In this document: positions 23,894-35,571 of the stretch, one piece after another | Layout of the letters: each line of letters starts with the position of its first letter | Numbering within the stretch: position 1 is the stretch's first letter | Origin: Epichloe hybrida | Lineage: Eukaryota > Ascomycota > Sordariomycetes > Hypocreales > Clavicipitaceae | Length of the DNA stretch: 64,000 nt | Direction: 5' to 3' | Assembly: GCA_019022495.1 (NCBI GenBank) | Contig: JAFEKR010000012.1 | Span: 682,001-746,000 of the forward strand | Notes under the pieces: model-generated | The model's input: only the letters and a program-made list of their open reading frames with translations | What the model was told of the DNA's origin: nothing | The model's database searches: none | Made by a program: the position numbers and the translations under genes

Positions 23894-24708
23894 ATTGAAA
23901 TGTAGGGAGCTAGTTGCCAGCTGGCAACAGCTGTACAAGTGTAGCTTCTACGGGCAGGGACTAATAGAGCTACCACGTTGAATATTTAACGTAACGCAAC
24001 GGAAGGTTTTGGCAGTTATTAACTAATTAAATTTAATCTAGATGACTTTTACTATATCTTATATACCAATAGAATTGATTTTAGTGATGTTGTACAAGCA
24101 ATGCGGCTGTTGGATTAAGAGGCCTAGCTATCTAGCTAGATTGAAAAGATCTTCTTCCTCTCATATACTCACCGACTGTATCGGTGGATCCGGACCGCTA
24201 AAGAGGTCTTACAGGCCACTTTTTATTTTCCGCAAAATTCATTTGTATGTAAAATCCAAAAAATCGACTCACCACCATACAAACTAGCAACCCATATGCA
24301 CTAAATTTTAGTCTAAAAAATATTCCTGCATAAAATGAAAGCCCTGTCTTCTAGCTTTATTTTGCTATATGCAAGACTTTTGTACGACCTCTAGTTAAAG
24401 AGAAAATCGCTGTTAAAGATAGCTATAGGGTAACCTGCTTACGTCACCCTAGCTTACCTAATTACTAGTGGCGCTGCGGTTATGGCTACGCTTGTAGCCA
24501 CAACGCAATTGAATAATCCACAATTGATAATTGATTTGAATTAGTCATCCACACGGTCAGTCGTAGCTGTTAACAGCTACGACGTAGCCATAGACAGCTA
24601 CCTTCGTGACCGTTAACAGCTGCAGTGCAGCTGTCAGGCTTGCAATGCAAGCTAGTAATAGAAAGGTCCTTTAACTAGAAAGGGCTAAAAATAGGTCTTA
24701 TTTTTAAC
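23894..24708. mobile_element. 0.8 kb palindrome-rich insertion in the gypsy integrase, little RIP
   Basis: An island of near-normal composition that splits the integrase frame between LMDF and ITRL. The flanks repeat AAAAT (left about 23888-23892, right 24710-24714), a possible target duplication; the exact length is uncertain. The interior has several perfect or near-perfect palindromes: TTGCCAGCTGGCAA near the left end, CGTAGCTGTTAACAGCTACG near 24560-24580, GCTTGCAATGCAAGC near 24640, and AAAAATAGGTCTTATTTTTA at the right end. The right 130 bases recur at 1-130. No terminal inverted repeat or coding domain is seen. Foldback element, solo LTR or non-autonomous Helitron-like element are all possible. 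Confidence 0.55.
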
Positions 24709-27700
24709 AAAAATCCATTAATAATTCTTAAAAGGGGTGATTAGGCACTAGCAATATAGCTAGCTTACTATATAGTTTGTGATGCCTTGGTTTTAAAGTC
24801 TAATAATTTATATAAGTGCTAATATATACCTTTGTATCTTTCTTTATTATTAGCTAATAATATTAGTTTATAATCTAATAAAGAGTTTTACTTACTTCTT
24901 AGTGCCTAGTAGTAGGATTATTATAAGTTAGTAATAAAATTTCTTTCCTTATACCTAGAGAAATAAAAACATGATTCTTAAATATTAATAGCTTAGAGAG
25001 CCTAATTAACTATATCTAGGACATAGCTAAATCACCGCTTTTAAGCAACTTTAATTAAGCTATAGTAAAGTCATTGCCTTACTATGCTTTATATAATAAG
25101 ACTTAAATTAAGGGTTTTAATTCTAAGCTCTTTTCTAGAAAGTTAGAGTTAAACTTAGAAGAGGTTCTCTAAATAGATTAAATCCTAGCTATAATATCTT
25201 TATAAGTAATTAGTTTAATAGATACTTCTAGTCTTATAGGGATATAAATAAGTAATGTTTTTAAGGGGTGCCCTTATTACTTACTAGTAATAACCTATAC
25301 TAGTCTATCCCTATTAGTAATAGCTAGTCTAATAGGAAAATTAAAATAATTAAGCAATAAATAATGCATACGCTAGGTACTAATAGTATTACTATAGCTA
25401 GCTTATTGCTTATTAATAGAAGTATAAAAAGTATTAAATAACCTTACTAATATAACTTTTCTAAGATTATCTAGATTATTAGGTTCTTTAGGAATATAGT
25501 TAAGTTATAATTTTTTAAAACCCTAGATATTAGTAGTATTATCATAGCGTTATTATAACTAACTATTAGTTATATTAAGTGATGTTTTTATAGAGCCTAT
25601 AGTATTAATAATATTACTATAATATTCCTATCTCTTAGTATCTATAAATTTAGATAAAAAGGTAAGAAGTTATATAGTTATTACTTTCTCTTTCCTTGCC
25701 TTACTTATAAAATCTAGTCTTCTTAAAAGTAAGTTAGTAAGATTTAATTTCCTTATATAATATATAATCTTAAAGTTAAAAGGATAAAGCTTATTAAGCG
25801 TAGTTACCTACTTACTAGTAAGCTTAGGCTTTATAGCAAGGTATATATAGTTTAAATAATCTATAATAACTTTAATTATATAAGCTAAATAAGCGAGATA
25901 GTGTCTTTATATATAAAAAGCCTCTTAGATAGCTAATAATTTACTATTAGGTATTAAATATTATAATTTAGTATTAGTTATCTTTCTTAATATAAACGTA
26001 ACTAGGTGCTAGTAACCTAGCACTAATATTATAAGTATAGCCCTAATTATATATCTAGATATATTTATCTCTACTCTAAGATACGTAAGTGAGTTAAAAT
26101 ACACTAAAATTAGCGCTTTCTAAAATCTTTATTAAAGCTCTCTAAACGCTACTATCTTATAGGATTCTAGTTTAAATATTGCTAGTTAATTCCCTCTAAG
26201 GCAATCTATTAATAGGATAATAACTTTACTATACTATTTAATAAAATAGTAGTAAAATCTAGTAAAACCAAGAAATAACTAAATATTAAAAACGCTACGT
26301 AGTATTAGCTAGGTTATAATTACTTTAACTCTTACTAGGTCTATTATAATACCTTTCTCTAATATCTTAAAGCCTAAAAATTTAACTTCCTTAACTAAAA
26401 ATTAACACTTCTTAAGGTTAATAAAAAGACTTACCTCTCTAAACCTATGTAAAACTTATTTAATATGCTTTATATAATCTTAAACCCTATTACTATATAT
26501 TAGTATATTATCTAAATAGATAATATAAGTCTTATTAATAAGTCCTTTAAGAGTATTATTAATATACTCCTAAAAAGTCACTAGTGTGTTAACTAGTTTA
26601 AATAGTATTACTAGATATTTAAAGTAGCTATATTAATAATAAAACGCTATTTTCCACTTATTACCTAAGCGAATACGTAGCTAGTAGTATATATCTTTTA
26701 AATCTAAAACTATAAAAATAACTATGCTTACTAATTAATTAAGAATTTTAGTAATAAGGGGCAAAGGGGCCTTATTCTTAATTATAATCTTATTTAGGCC
26801 CTTATAATCTATATAAAGCCTTAATTTCCCTCCTTTCTTTAGAATAAATAAAATTAAGGCTTTAGCTAGGCTAACTAATCTTCTAATTTACCCTTTAAGC
26901 TATACACTTATAAGGTACTCTCTAAGAACCTCTAGCTTCTTTTTAGCTAAATTATATATAGGCCCCTAAGGTAGTGTTTTCCTTTCTTCTAATTTAATCA
27001 CATAAGTGTAACCTCCTAGTTTAGGAAGCTTACTTACTAACTCTTTAGAAAAAACATTTATAAACTCCCTATATTTTTCTAGGATTATTAGTGTAAGGCA
27101 CTTAGTGCTTTTATTCTAATTTAACGTGGCTTCTTTATTACTTATATTTTCTAAAATTAGTATAACTATAATACCTTTACTTTTTTACTATAAATAAGTA
27201 TACTTAAGGATTTATATAGTTACTTTAATATTTATTTATATATTTATTACTACTAAGTTCTTTAATTAGCCTTTTCCTTTTCCTTTTTAATTTTTATTTT
27301 CTAGAATACTTAGCCTAATCTTTATTACTCCTAATAATAAAGTAACTACTACTATTTTTTTCTCTTTATATACTTACTACTTACTATAAGTAAAGGAGAG
27401 ATATTCTATTATTACTAGATATCTTTAGTATTTATACTCCTAATATATAATTATAGGTAAATACTCTTTAATCTAGTCTATACCTAGAATTATCCCTTTA
27501 CTTATATTAGTAATAAAGTAACTAACTTAGTAAACCTTTATAAATCCTATACTATCTTTTATCTTAACTAATTTTTTTAGAATTCCTTAATATAAAATCA
27601 CTTTTTTGCTTACACTCTTTAATATCCTATCTAATTAGATTATATTCTTTTAATCCTTTTTTAATAATAATTTTAGATAAATTATTAAAGACTATATACT

Positions 27701-28993
27701 TATATTAAATAGCGCTTATATAGCTAACTACTAGTTATCTTATTATAAAGATGCCTATATTCTTATTCTATTATCTATAGGGTATTCTATAGTAAGATTA
27801 TATTCCTAGGTCTATGCTAATTAAACTAGTATTATATTAGGAGATATAGCTTTATTATTACTTTCCCTATGCTTCTTAGTTATATATTTAGTACTTTTAT
27901 AGGTAAAATAATCTAGTGCCTAATAAGTTAGTATAGTATACCTAGGCTTTTTATATTTATAGCACACTAGGGATAATTTTCTCCCTTAGTCTTTACTTTA
28001 TTACTATACCTTATTTATAAGTAATATAAAATAAGAGTATTACCTTTTTCTTTTAAAGTCCTAACCTTTTTTATTATTTTAGCCTAAACCTATTATAACC
28101 TTTACTTTCTTACCCTAGCCTTATAGTTAGCTTTAGGTTATTAGGATCTCTTAACTAATTATTTACTTCCTTATAGTATTATTTAAGCTATTTAGAAAAA
28201 TTATAATTCTTAGATATATAGGGATTTCTTTAGGTAACTTAGCTTTTACCTTATCCTAGGCTTATATAAAGGATTAAAATAATTAGCTATTCTTTTACCT
28301 AAGATTTAGTAGTAATCTTATTACTTCTAAGTATCTTATACCTATATCTATTATTCTAGTTTTTAACTATTCTAGGAAATTTACCTAGGTAATTAATAAA
28401 TAATTTATATACTTATTTATAGCTATATAATACATTTACTATTACTTTATATTACTAGCTAGGTAACTACCTATATATATTACCTTAGTTATATTATCCT
28501 TAAAGGTATAGTAGTCTAATTTTAATAGTATATCTAAGTTTACTAAGAAATTCTATAGGCTTTTATATATTTCCCCTTTATATATAAGCATTTTTATTTA
28601 TATTTTAATAAGACTACCTTACTATATAATTACTACTATATTACTATAAACTATAGGTAAAATTATAGCTAATGTTTAAGGGGTAATTATAAGTTTAAAT
28701 TAAGGGGTAATTATAGGTCTAGTTTAAGGTCTAGCTAATCCTAGATTTGCCTTAAGCTCTTTAATTTATGCCTTTATTTATAAGACCTTTTATCTCCTCT
28801 AAAGGTAATATAGCTTAGATTATATAACCTTATAGTATTACTATAATACCCTTTTTTCTTTAGTTATATTATTTATACCTTTACTTAAATTAGGATTAAG
28901 TAGCATTTATTATACCCTATTATCTATAGTTTTAGATTATAGGGGTTCTTTATCTTCCTAATTATCTATAGCTTTATTATTATAAGGTACTAG

Positions 28994-29350
28994 TGTGTTT
29001 CTTATAGATCTTTAAAGTATTAGCTATATAATAATCTAGCTAATAGTTTATATTCTTAAAAAGGTTAAGAGAGATTAATTTATTATAGCTTATACTAAAA
29101 GGTTAAGAATAAAGTAATAGCTAAGACTATTATAATTACTACTAGATAAATACTAGCTAGGGGTAAGTATATAAAGGTTTTAATCTCTAACCTAGTACTA
29201 ATAATGTGCGCTATCTTTAATAAATACCCCGCTCTATAAGCATATAGCTATCTTATAGCTAGCTAGCCTCTTTATTATCCGCATGGCCTAAAGGTTCTCC
29301 GAAGACCCGCTTTAATAAATATCCTATCTTTGACCTCTGCGCTCCTAACA
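28994..29350 (-). mobile_element. 5' LTR of gypsy element 1 (minus copy)
   Basis: 357 bases, starting TGTTAGGAGCGCAGAGG at 29350 and ending …AAACACA at 28994 on the minus strand, the same length as the plus copy at 14504-14860. Its outer end directly abuts the C-terminal tail of the hAT transposase relic at 29351, so the gypsy element seems to have inserted into the hAT element. Confidence 0.8.
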
Positions 29351-32300
29351 CATTAGAATCTTCTAAATCATTAGTATTTTCTGAATTATTAGATTCTTCT
29401 GAATCTAATGTATTATATTCAAAAAAGGAAGGATATTCCTTAATTAAAGGTTTTAGGGATTGTTTTTCCTAACTCTTTAATAATAATAATTCCCATAAGG
29501 TTAAATTTAGTAGTAATGTTCTTCTTTTTATAAGAACATTTCCACCTTAATTAAATTAACCTTTAATAGCAGCAGATGTTACAGGGATTGCAAGGTATTT
29601 TCAAGCTAAAATAGATAAAATTAGAAAGGCTTCTTGATTTTTAGCTTACTAATTAAATATATTATCCTAAATAGTAATTAGTATAAGTAAAGTAAGTAAC
29701 TATTAGTATGTAATAATATACCTTATTATGTAGTTATTCTAGCTTTATATAACTAGAAATTTCATTTTTTCTAGCCTTTTTAATAGATTTGTTTCTTTCT
29801 TTTGGAAATAAACCTTAGTAAAGGGCTAAAGTAGGTTTCTTAGGCCTAGGATTACTAAATGGGCTAGGATGTCTTTTAATTCTAGATAAATCAACAACTA
29901 AAGTAGAAGCTTTATTGTTTTTATTATCAGAGCTAGAATTATTAAAAGATTTATTTCTAGCCTTATATAAGCTTTTATGTCTAGTCTTTAATATTAGTAT
30001 AAATTATAAAGGGATTTAATTTTAAAGGTTAGGGTTAGGAGAGACTAGGGTTATATATACTCCTTATATTTAGCTTTTAATAAGTTTAAAATCTTCTTAA
30101 TTATATCTTTAGTTAGGTTTAACTGATTTCGTAATGCTAATAGATTTAATTAAGGATCGAGTAAAAATGTCATGGTCTAGCCCATAGGGCTAATTGCGGG
30201 TGCCTGCGCCACCATGTGGGTTTGACCCCAATTCCGTTGCGCTATACAAAAGAATACGCATTGCACAAGTCCCTGTAACTTGTGCAATTGACACCTATAT
30301 TGCTAGGTCTAGGCAAAGCCTAGATTATCACAAAAAATGCTAATAAATAAGGCTTATAAAAGTTAAAGCTTTTATTTATATCTCTAGGAAAATAAGCATT
30401 TAACTTTTTTAAGCCTATATTTATTGCATTAGTAAAGGTATTTACAAGTGGATTATAGCTTATTTAATCCTATAAGTGTTAGTATTTAATATAGTAGGAT
30501 AAAACTATAGATAATAACATACTTTTGCATAAGCTTTTTGATCCTTTAATATAGTAGTAAGATATATATATATCTTAACTATAAATAAAGGCATAAGGCT
30601 TAATGTATTATATTTTTGCCCTTATAATACTATAGTTAGATAATAGAAAACCTCTAAAATCTCACTTAAAGTGCTTAAGTCTACCCATTCTTAACTTTTT
30701 AGGTAAGTATCTTTAAAAGCAGATATATTGGTTTTTTTATTAAAGATTAATATAGCTTCCTTTAATAGAAGTGTAGTATTAATTATTAAATAAGTTAAAT
30801 TTCACCTAGTATTATTAGCTATAAAGAATAGTTAGTACTTAGTACCTAATAGTATATAGTTAGTAACTTACCTAGTGGAATTTTAGTTATATTGCAATTT
30901 ACTGCTAGTTTTCCTTGAGATTTAGCCTCTTTTAAAGCAATAAGCTAATCTTAATAAAGATTTGCATTATTCTTAATTAGAATAGCTAGCTTTTTAACTT
31001 TTCCTATAATTCCTATAGTTTAAATTAGTAATAAATTTATAAAATAAGATATAATAGCTTACCTTAGATAAGGCCTATAAATTAATCTCTTTCGGATTTT
31101 GTTAAATTTGAAAATTATTTTATTAAATAGAATAGAATTTCGCTATTCTTATATTTCTTAATATCTTCTGCGCTTGTTATAGCTTTTATAAAGCTAGTAA
31201 TTATATCTTTAGCAATAATGTTTAAAACATGTGTAATACATCGGATATCTGTAGGTTCTTTAATACTAATACTATTATAATTAGTACTAATAAAAGCACT
31301 TATAAAAGTATTATTATTAGAACCATTATCTCTAGTAAGACTAAAAGAGGTTAATAGTTAATTAGTATATATAGAAACTTATAAAGAATTAATATAACTA
31401 ACCTTATAATAGATAGTAGTTATATCTTATATAAAGCCATAAGCTAGGTGAATATATTATTTATATATATTCCAGTATGTGTGCTTTTTAAGTTTTTAAA
31501 TCCTAGTTAATAGTATTAGTATTATAAAAGCTAGGTAATTATAGTTATATAAGTACATACTAAGAAGCTTATATTTTAATTGAAAATCTGAAGTTATCTA
31601 ATTTCTAATAATTCCTAAATAAGACTTTGAATTAAAAGATATCCATATATCTAGTTGTAAAGACATATAGCCAAAATTTAAAAAGTGCTTATTAAGCTTA
31701 ATAATAAGCTCTTAGAAGGATTTATTATATAAATTATGGATATTTATAGAAATATTCCAATAATTAAAAGAAGATATAATATTGGAACTATAATTATTAG
31801 CTAAATAATAAGGGATTAAGAATAAGTACTTACTTAAAGTAACTTAGTAATTCTTTAAAAGAATTACTAGTTATAGTAGTAAAAGATAAGTTATTTTCTA
31901 GCATAAATTTTATAGCTAGATTAATAACATTATCTAGTGAGAATTCACTTAAGGGAGGCCTAGGCCTTTTTTTTGTAAAAAAAGTACTAAGACTTGATTG
32001 TAAAGATAGTGAACTTTGGGTTATAAGAGGTACTAAATTAGATATAATATTAGTAGTATTATATATAGCTTAATTAATAAAAATAAGGGAATAACTTACT
32101 AGTAATCTTAGTACTTTCTTCTTTCTTAGATATAGTAATAGTAAAATGCCTTGTTTTATAATAGCTAGTACTATTAGATAATTGAAAACGTTTAGCTTTA
32201 TAAGAAAAGCTAAAGGAGTAATTATCTTGAGTATAATAACAGATTACTAATCTTTCCTTATTATAATTAATATCTAAAAGACAATAATTAAATAAGTTAT

Positions 32301-32480
32301 AATTAATAATATAAGCTCTAGTTTTAAAACTATAGCTTAGTTGATTTTTAATATTATTCTTAAATTTCCCATTAGAATTACTCTTATTAAAAGAGCTATT
32401 AGATTAGGTTTGAGAAATAATATTAGAAGGGGTAAAAACTAAAGAGGTAGTTGATTTAGCTATTTTAGTAAGGCTATTAG
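29351..32480 (-). pseudogene. hAT-family transposase relic (RIP-mutated)
   Basis: A broken minus-strand frame runs from about 32480 to 29351. In order it shows a BED-finger-like part (about 32300-32130), LAIKFMLENNLSF-like residues (about 31920-31870), LQLDIWISFNSKSYLG (about 31660-31620), the hAT core TRDNGSNNNTF (about 31340-31310), CITHVLNIIAKDI (about 31245-31205), and a C-terminal dimerisation region SAAIKGSFNQGGNVL-IKRR with LWELLLLKS (about 29590-29470), ending in an acidic tail. These are the expected hAT landmarks in the expected order. The frame has many stops, and a SINE-like piece is inserted at 30171-30331. The gene is dead. It may represent the family that once moved the CAGAGTATTG elements, but no terminus links them. 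Confidence 0.75.
30171..30331 (+). mobile_element. SINE-like insertion with tRNA-derived head, spared from RIP
   Basis: A 160-base island of normal composition inside the hAT relic. Its first 65 bases contain TAGCCCATAGGG (about 30178-30189), fitting a tRNA A box, and GGTTTGACCCC (about 30219-30229), fitting a B box, at tRNA-like distance, so it looks tRNA-derived. The tail ends in a hairpin (TCTAGGC-AAA-GCCTAGA). The flanks carry AAAAATG on both sides (30163-30169 and about 30332-30339), a likely target duplication, and removing the insert rejoins the transposase frame (…LAFF / FLLDPSL…). Pol III-transcribed SINEs are known in fungi; the specific family is not identified. Confidence 0.6.
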
Positions 32481-32689
32481 ATTTATAAAGGTATTTAAAG
32501 ATTTAGATTATAAAGAGTAAATTTTAAGCTTTATAATGGTATAAACTTTATATCTTAAAGTGTAATATAAGAAAAGATATAAGGATATAAAGTGTAAAGG
32601 AAATAGGGAAAGGAAAGGGAGCTTACTTATAAAGAAAAGGTTCTATTATATAATATATTATACATAAAGTAAGGGGGTCTTATTACTAT

Positions 32690-33310
32690 AGAACTCTAAT
32701 AATACTAATATAAGTAAAAGTAACCTATAATGTTACTACTATAGTAAATAATAGGTTAAACCTAGTTAAATTAATAGTAGGATTCTATTATAATATAACT
32801 ATAGAATTCTATTAATACTAATATGAGTAAAAGTAACCTATAATATTGCTATTATAGGAGAAAACAAGTTAAACCTAGTTAAATTAATAGTAGGATTCTA
32901 TTATAATATAACTATAGAATTCTATTAATACTAATACAAGTAAAAGTAACCTATAATATTGCTATTATAGGAGAAAACAAGTTAAACCTAGTTATCTTAA
33001 TAGTAGGATTCTATTATAATATTACTATTAAATTCTATTAAGACTAATACAAGTAAAGGTAACCTATAATATTACTATTATAGGAGAAAACAAGTTAAAC
33101 CTAGTTATCTTAATAGTAGGATTCTATTATAATATTACTATTAAATTCTATTAAGACTAATACAAGTAAAGGTAACCTATAATATTACTATTATAAAAGA
33201 AAACAGGTTAAACCTAGTAAAATAAATAGTAGGATTCTATTATAATATTACTATAAAATTCTATTATTACTAAATTACAAATATAAGTAAAAGTAATATA
33301 GAATTTAGCT
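32690..33310. repeat. 113-base tandem repeat, about five copies
   Basis: The word GTTAAACC recurs at 32755, 32868, 32981, 33094 and 33207, giving a constant period of 113 bases. The units contain TAGTAGGATTCTATTATAAT and AAAAGTAACCTATAATATT. The array lies just upstream of the hAT transposase start on the minus strand, where subterminal repeats of the element would be expected. Confidence 0.9.
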
Positions 33311-33358
33311 ATTATAAAAGTATAGAATAAAACTAGTTATATTTATATTAATAATATA

Positions 33359-35571
33359 TAGAGTATTACACTATAATTAACTTATAGTGTATTTTTTTAA
33401 ACAAATAATATATATCTAATCTAGAAAAATATATAGAGATATAAAACTTCTATTTTTAGATAAATTATTAATTTATTATTATAAAACTTTACTAATAGCT
33501 CTTTAATTAAAAGTGGGCCCTAGACTTTAGTATTTTATAGATATTTTTAATTAATATAGTAACAAATATATATAATAATAAGACTATAATTATAAATTAA
33601 GAAATTAAAAGTGGGCCTATATTATTTACTTATATATAGCTAAAAAATTAAAGCGAATCCGCATTTTTATCTAATTACTAAGGTTATAAAGTGCCTTGCT
33701 TCTAGGGTTTAAAATCTAGGTTTTAAACCCTAGGTTTCAAACCCATAGGCTTTTTATACCTTAGCTCTTATTCGAAATTAAATTTCATTTTTCATAAATT
33801 TAACCTACTTAACCACATCTAGGAAGTGTACATAGGAGGATTCATTATTTATAGAAAAGAGTTTACTTAGGTATATAAGGCTTAGTTCTTAAACCATAAA
33901 AATAACACTTAAATTTAGTTTCTAATATCTAAATAAAGGATAATCCTAGTTTTTTTTTATATATATATATAATAAAGAAATAATCTAAATTAAGATAAAG
34001 TAATTTACTTATTAAGATTTATTACTAATATTATATAGGTGCTTAAAGATCTAATATAACTTATATTAGCTTATACTAGCTTATACTAGCTTATAATAGC
34101 GTAAGATAGCTTAAGATAGCTTAAGATACCTTAGGATAGCTTAAGATAGCTTAAGATAGCTTAAGATAGCTTAAGATAGCTTAAGATAGCTTATAATAGC
34201 TTAGGATAGCTTATACTAGCTTATACTAGCTTATAATAGCTTATAATAGCTTATAATAGCTTATAATAGCTTATAATACTAATATTACTAATATTACTAG
34301 TATTACTAAGATTACTAGTATTACTAAGATTACTAAGATTACTAAGATTACTAAGATTACTAAGATTACTAAGATTACTAAGATTACTAAGATTACTAAG
34401 ATTACTAAGATTACTAAGATTACTTATAATATTATTAGTGTTAAAGTTTAATAATAAATAAATAATAAATAAATAATAAATAAATAACTTAAATATAAAT
34501 ACTAGTAATTATAAGTAAATTACTATAGTAAAAGCTATAGTTTTTAATAACTTAGTATTTTAAGGTTTTTAAAAATATTAATATTATAAAAATGTTTTCT
34601 CTTTTGTGTTTTTTTAAATAATAATAAATATAAAATAATAGTAATTATAGTAATAATAGTAATTAAGGTTATAAAAGTTATTAAAGCTTTTATAATAAGT
34701 ATAATATATTATATAAAACTAAGTCCTAGTATTATTTTTAAAAACAAGTTAAACTTATTTTTTATAGCTTATTTAAGCTATATAGGGTAATTAAAATAAT
34801 ACTATTAGTTATCTATTAATAAATTATAAATATTAGTCTATTATATTCTTTCTTTATGTATTATTATAATAAGATATATAAAGTTACTATATATAACTTC
34901 TTAAAGCTTTAGAATTATAAAGCTTAAAGTAATATTTAATTAGTTTAAATAGTAAATAAATAGTTTAAGCTTTTTTTAAGTTCTTATTATATTAATAATA
35001 ATATTAAAGTACTAAGTATATATTTTATTAACTTTTATATATTTATTTAGATTTCTTAATTTAATTATATTATATTAGTTTAGGGTATTTTTTAATTAAA
35101 ATAATAATAATAGAAATAGTAAATAAAGTATAATAGTAAATAAAAGAAGGTTTTTCTTAAAGTTATATTAGTAAAATAAAGTAATAAGTATAATAGTATT
35201 ATTAAAAAGGTATAATATTATAAATAACCCTATTTATAGTAAAATTCTTAAAAAAAAGTAAATATTATAAATTCTATAACTAATTAAGTAAAATAGGTAA
35301 TAATAAAAGCTTCTATATAACTAGCTTTCTTTTAATTCTTATAATAACATTATATAATAAAAAGGCCCACTTTTTTTTTACTAACACTATATTGTAGTTT
35401 TTGTAGTTAACTACACTAACTACACTACAATATAAGTAAAAAAAAACTATAATACACTACACTATAAAAAAAAAAAAACTACACTACACTAACTATAAGA
35501 AAAAAAAAACTACACTACAAATACAAGTTTTTCCTAAAAACTACACTAACTACACTACAAACAATACTCTG
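33359..35571. mobile_element. CAGAGTATTG-family element copy with decamer and nonamer arrays
   Basis: The right part (about 34600-35571) is a close direct copy of 18215-19189, ending in CAATACTCTG at 35562-35571. A diverged left end may be TAGAGTATTACACTA at about 33359, one or two G-to-A changes away from the family start, but the interior between 33.4 and 34.0 kb does not match the other copy. A decamer array (TTAAGATAGC and variants) fills about 34060-34270 and a nonamer array (ATTACTAAG)n about 34300-34430. No coding frame. Confidence 0.55.
34060..34430. repeat. Adjacent decamer (TTAAGATAGC)n and nonamer (ATTACTAAG)n arrays
   Basis: About 20 decamer units with point variants (TTATAATAGC, TTATACTAGC, TTAAGATAGC) are followed by about 14 nonamer units. 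Shorter versions of both arrays occur in the same order at 17930-18050 and inverted at 20360-20460, so they belong to the CAGAGTATTG element family and have expanded here. Confidence 0.9.

Larger units (their letters stand above)
22851..29350 (-). mobile_element. Gypsy element 1, minus copy: LTR, gag-pol with integrase and chromodomain, interrupted
   Basis: Read on the minus strand from 29350: LTR (29350-28994), gag, reverse transcriptase (about 27000-26470, same blocks as the plus copy, plus IIYLDNILIYS, where YLDD has become YLDN by G-to-A), RNase H, then the KPYGKL-like linker and LMDF of the integrase near 24720. A foreign 0.8 kb piece (24708-23894) follows. The integrase resumes at about 23885 (ITRLSLVKDL, ILVIINYFIKYSIYI, STAFY, LEYYLRAF) and a chromodomain (EFKVKRIILHYY, YKYLVK-KGY) lies near 22960-22870. 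Many stops make it inactive. The 3' LTR was not found. Confidence 0.8.

Noticed and set aside
24042..24287. 81-codon open frame in the palindrome-rich insertion
   Set aside because: No family features, no homologous frame in the partial copy at 1-130, and the element has no other coding capacity. It is likely a chance frame in a low-RIP island.
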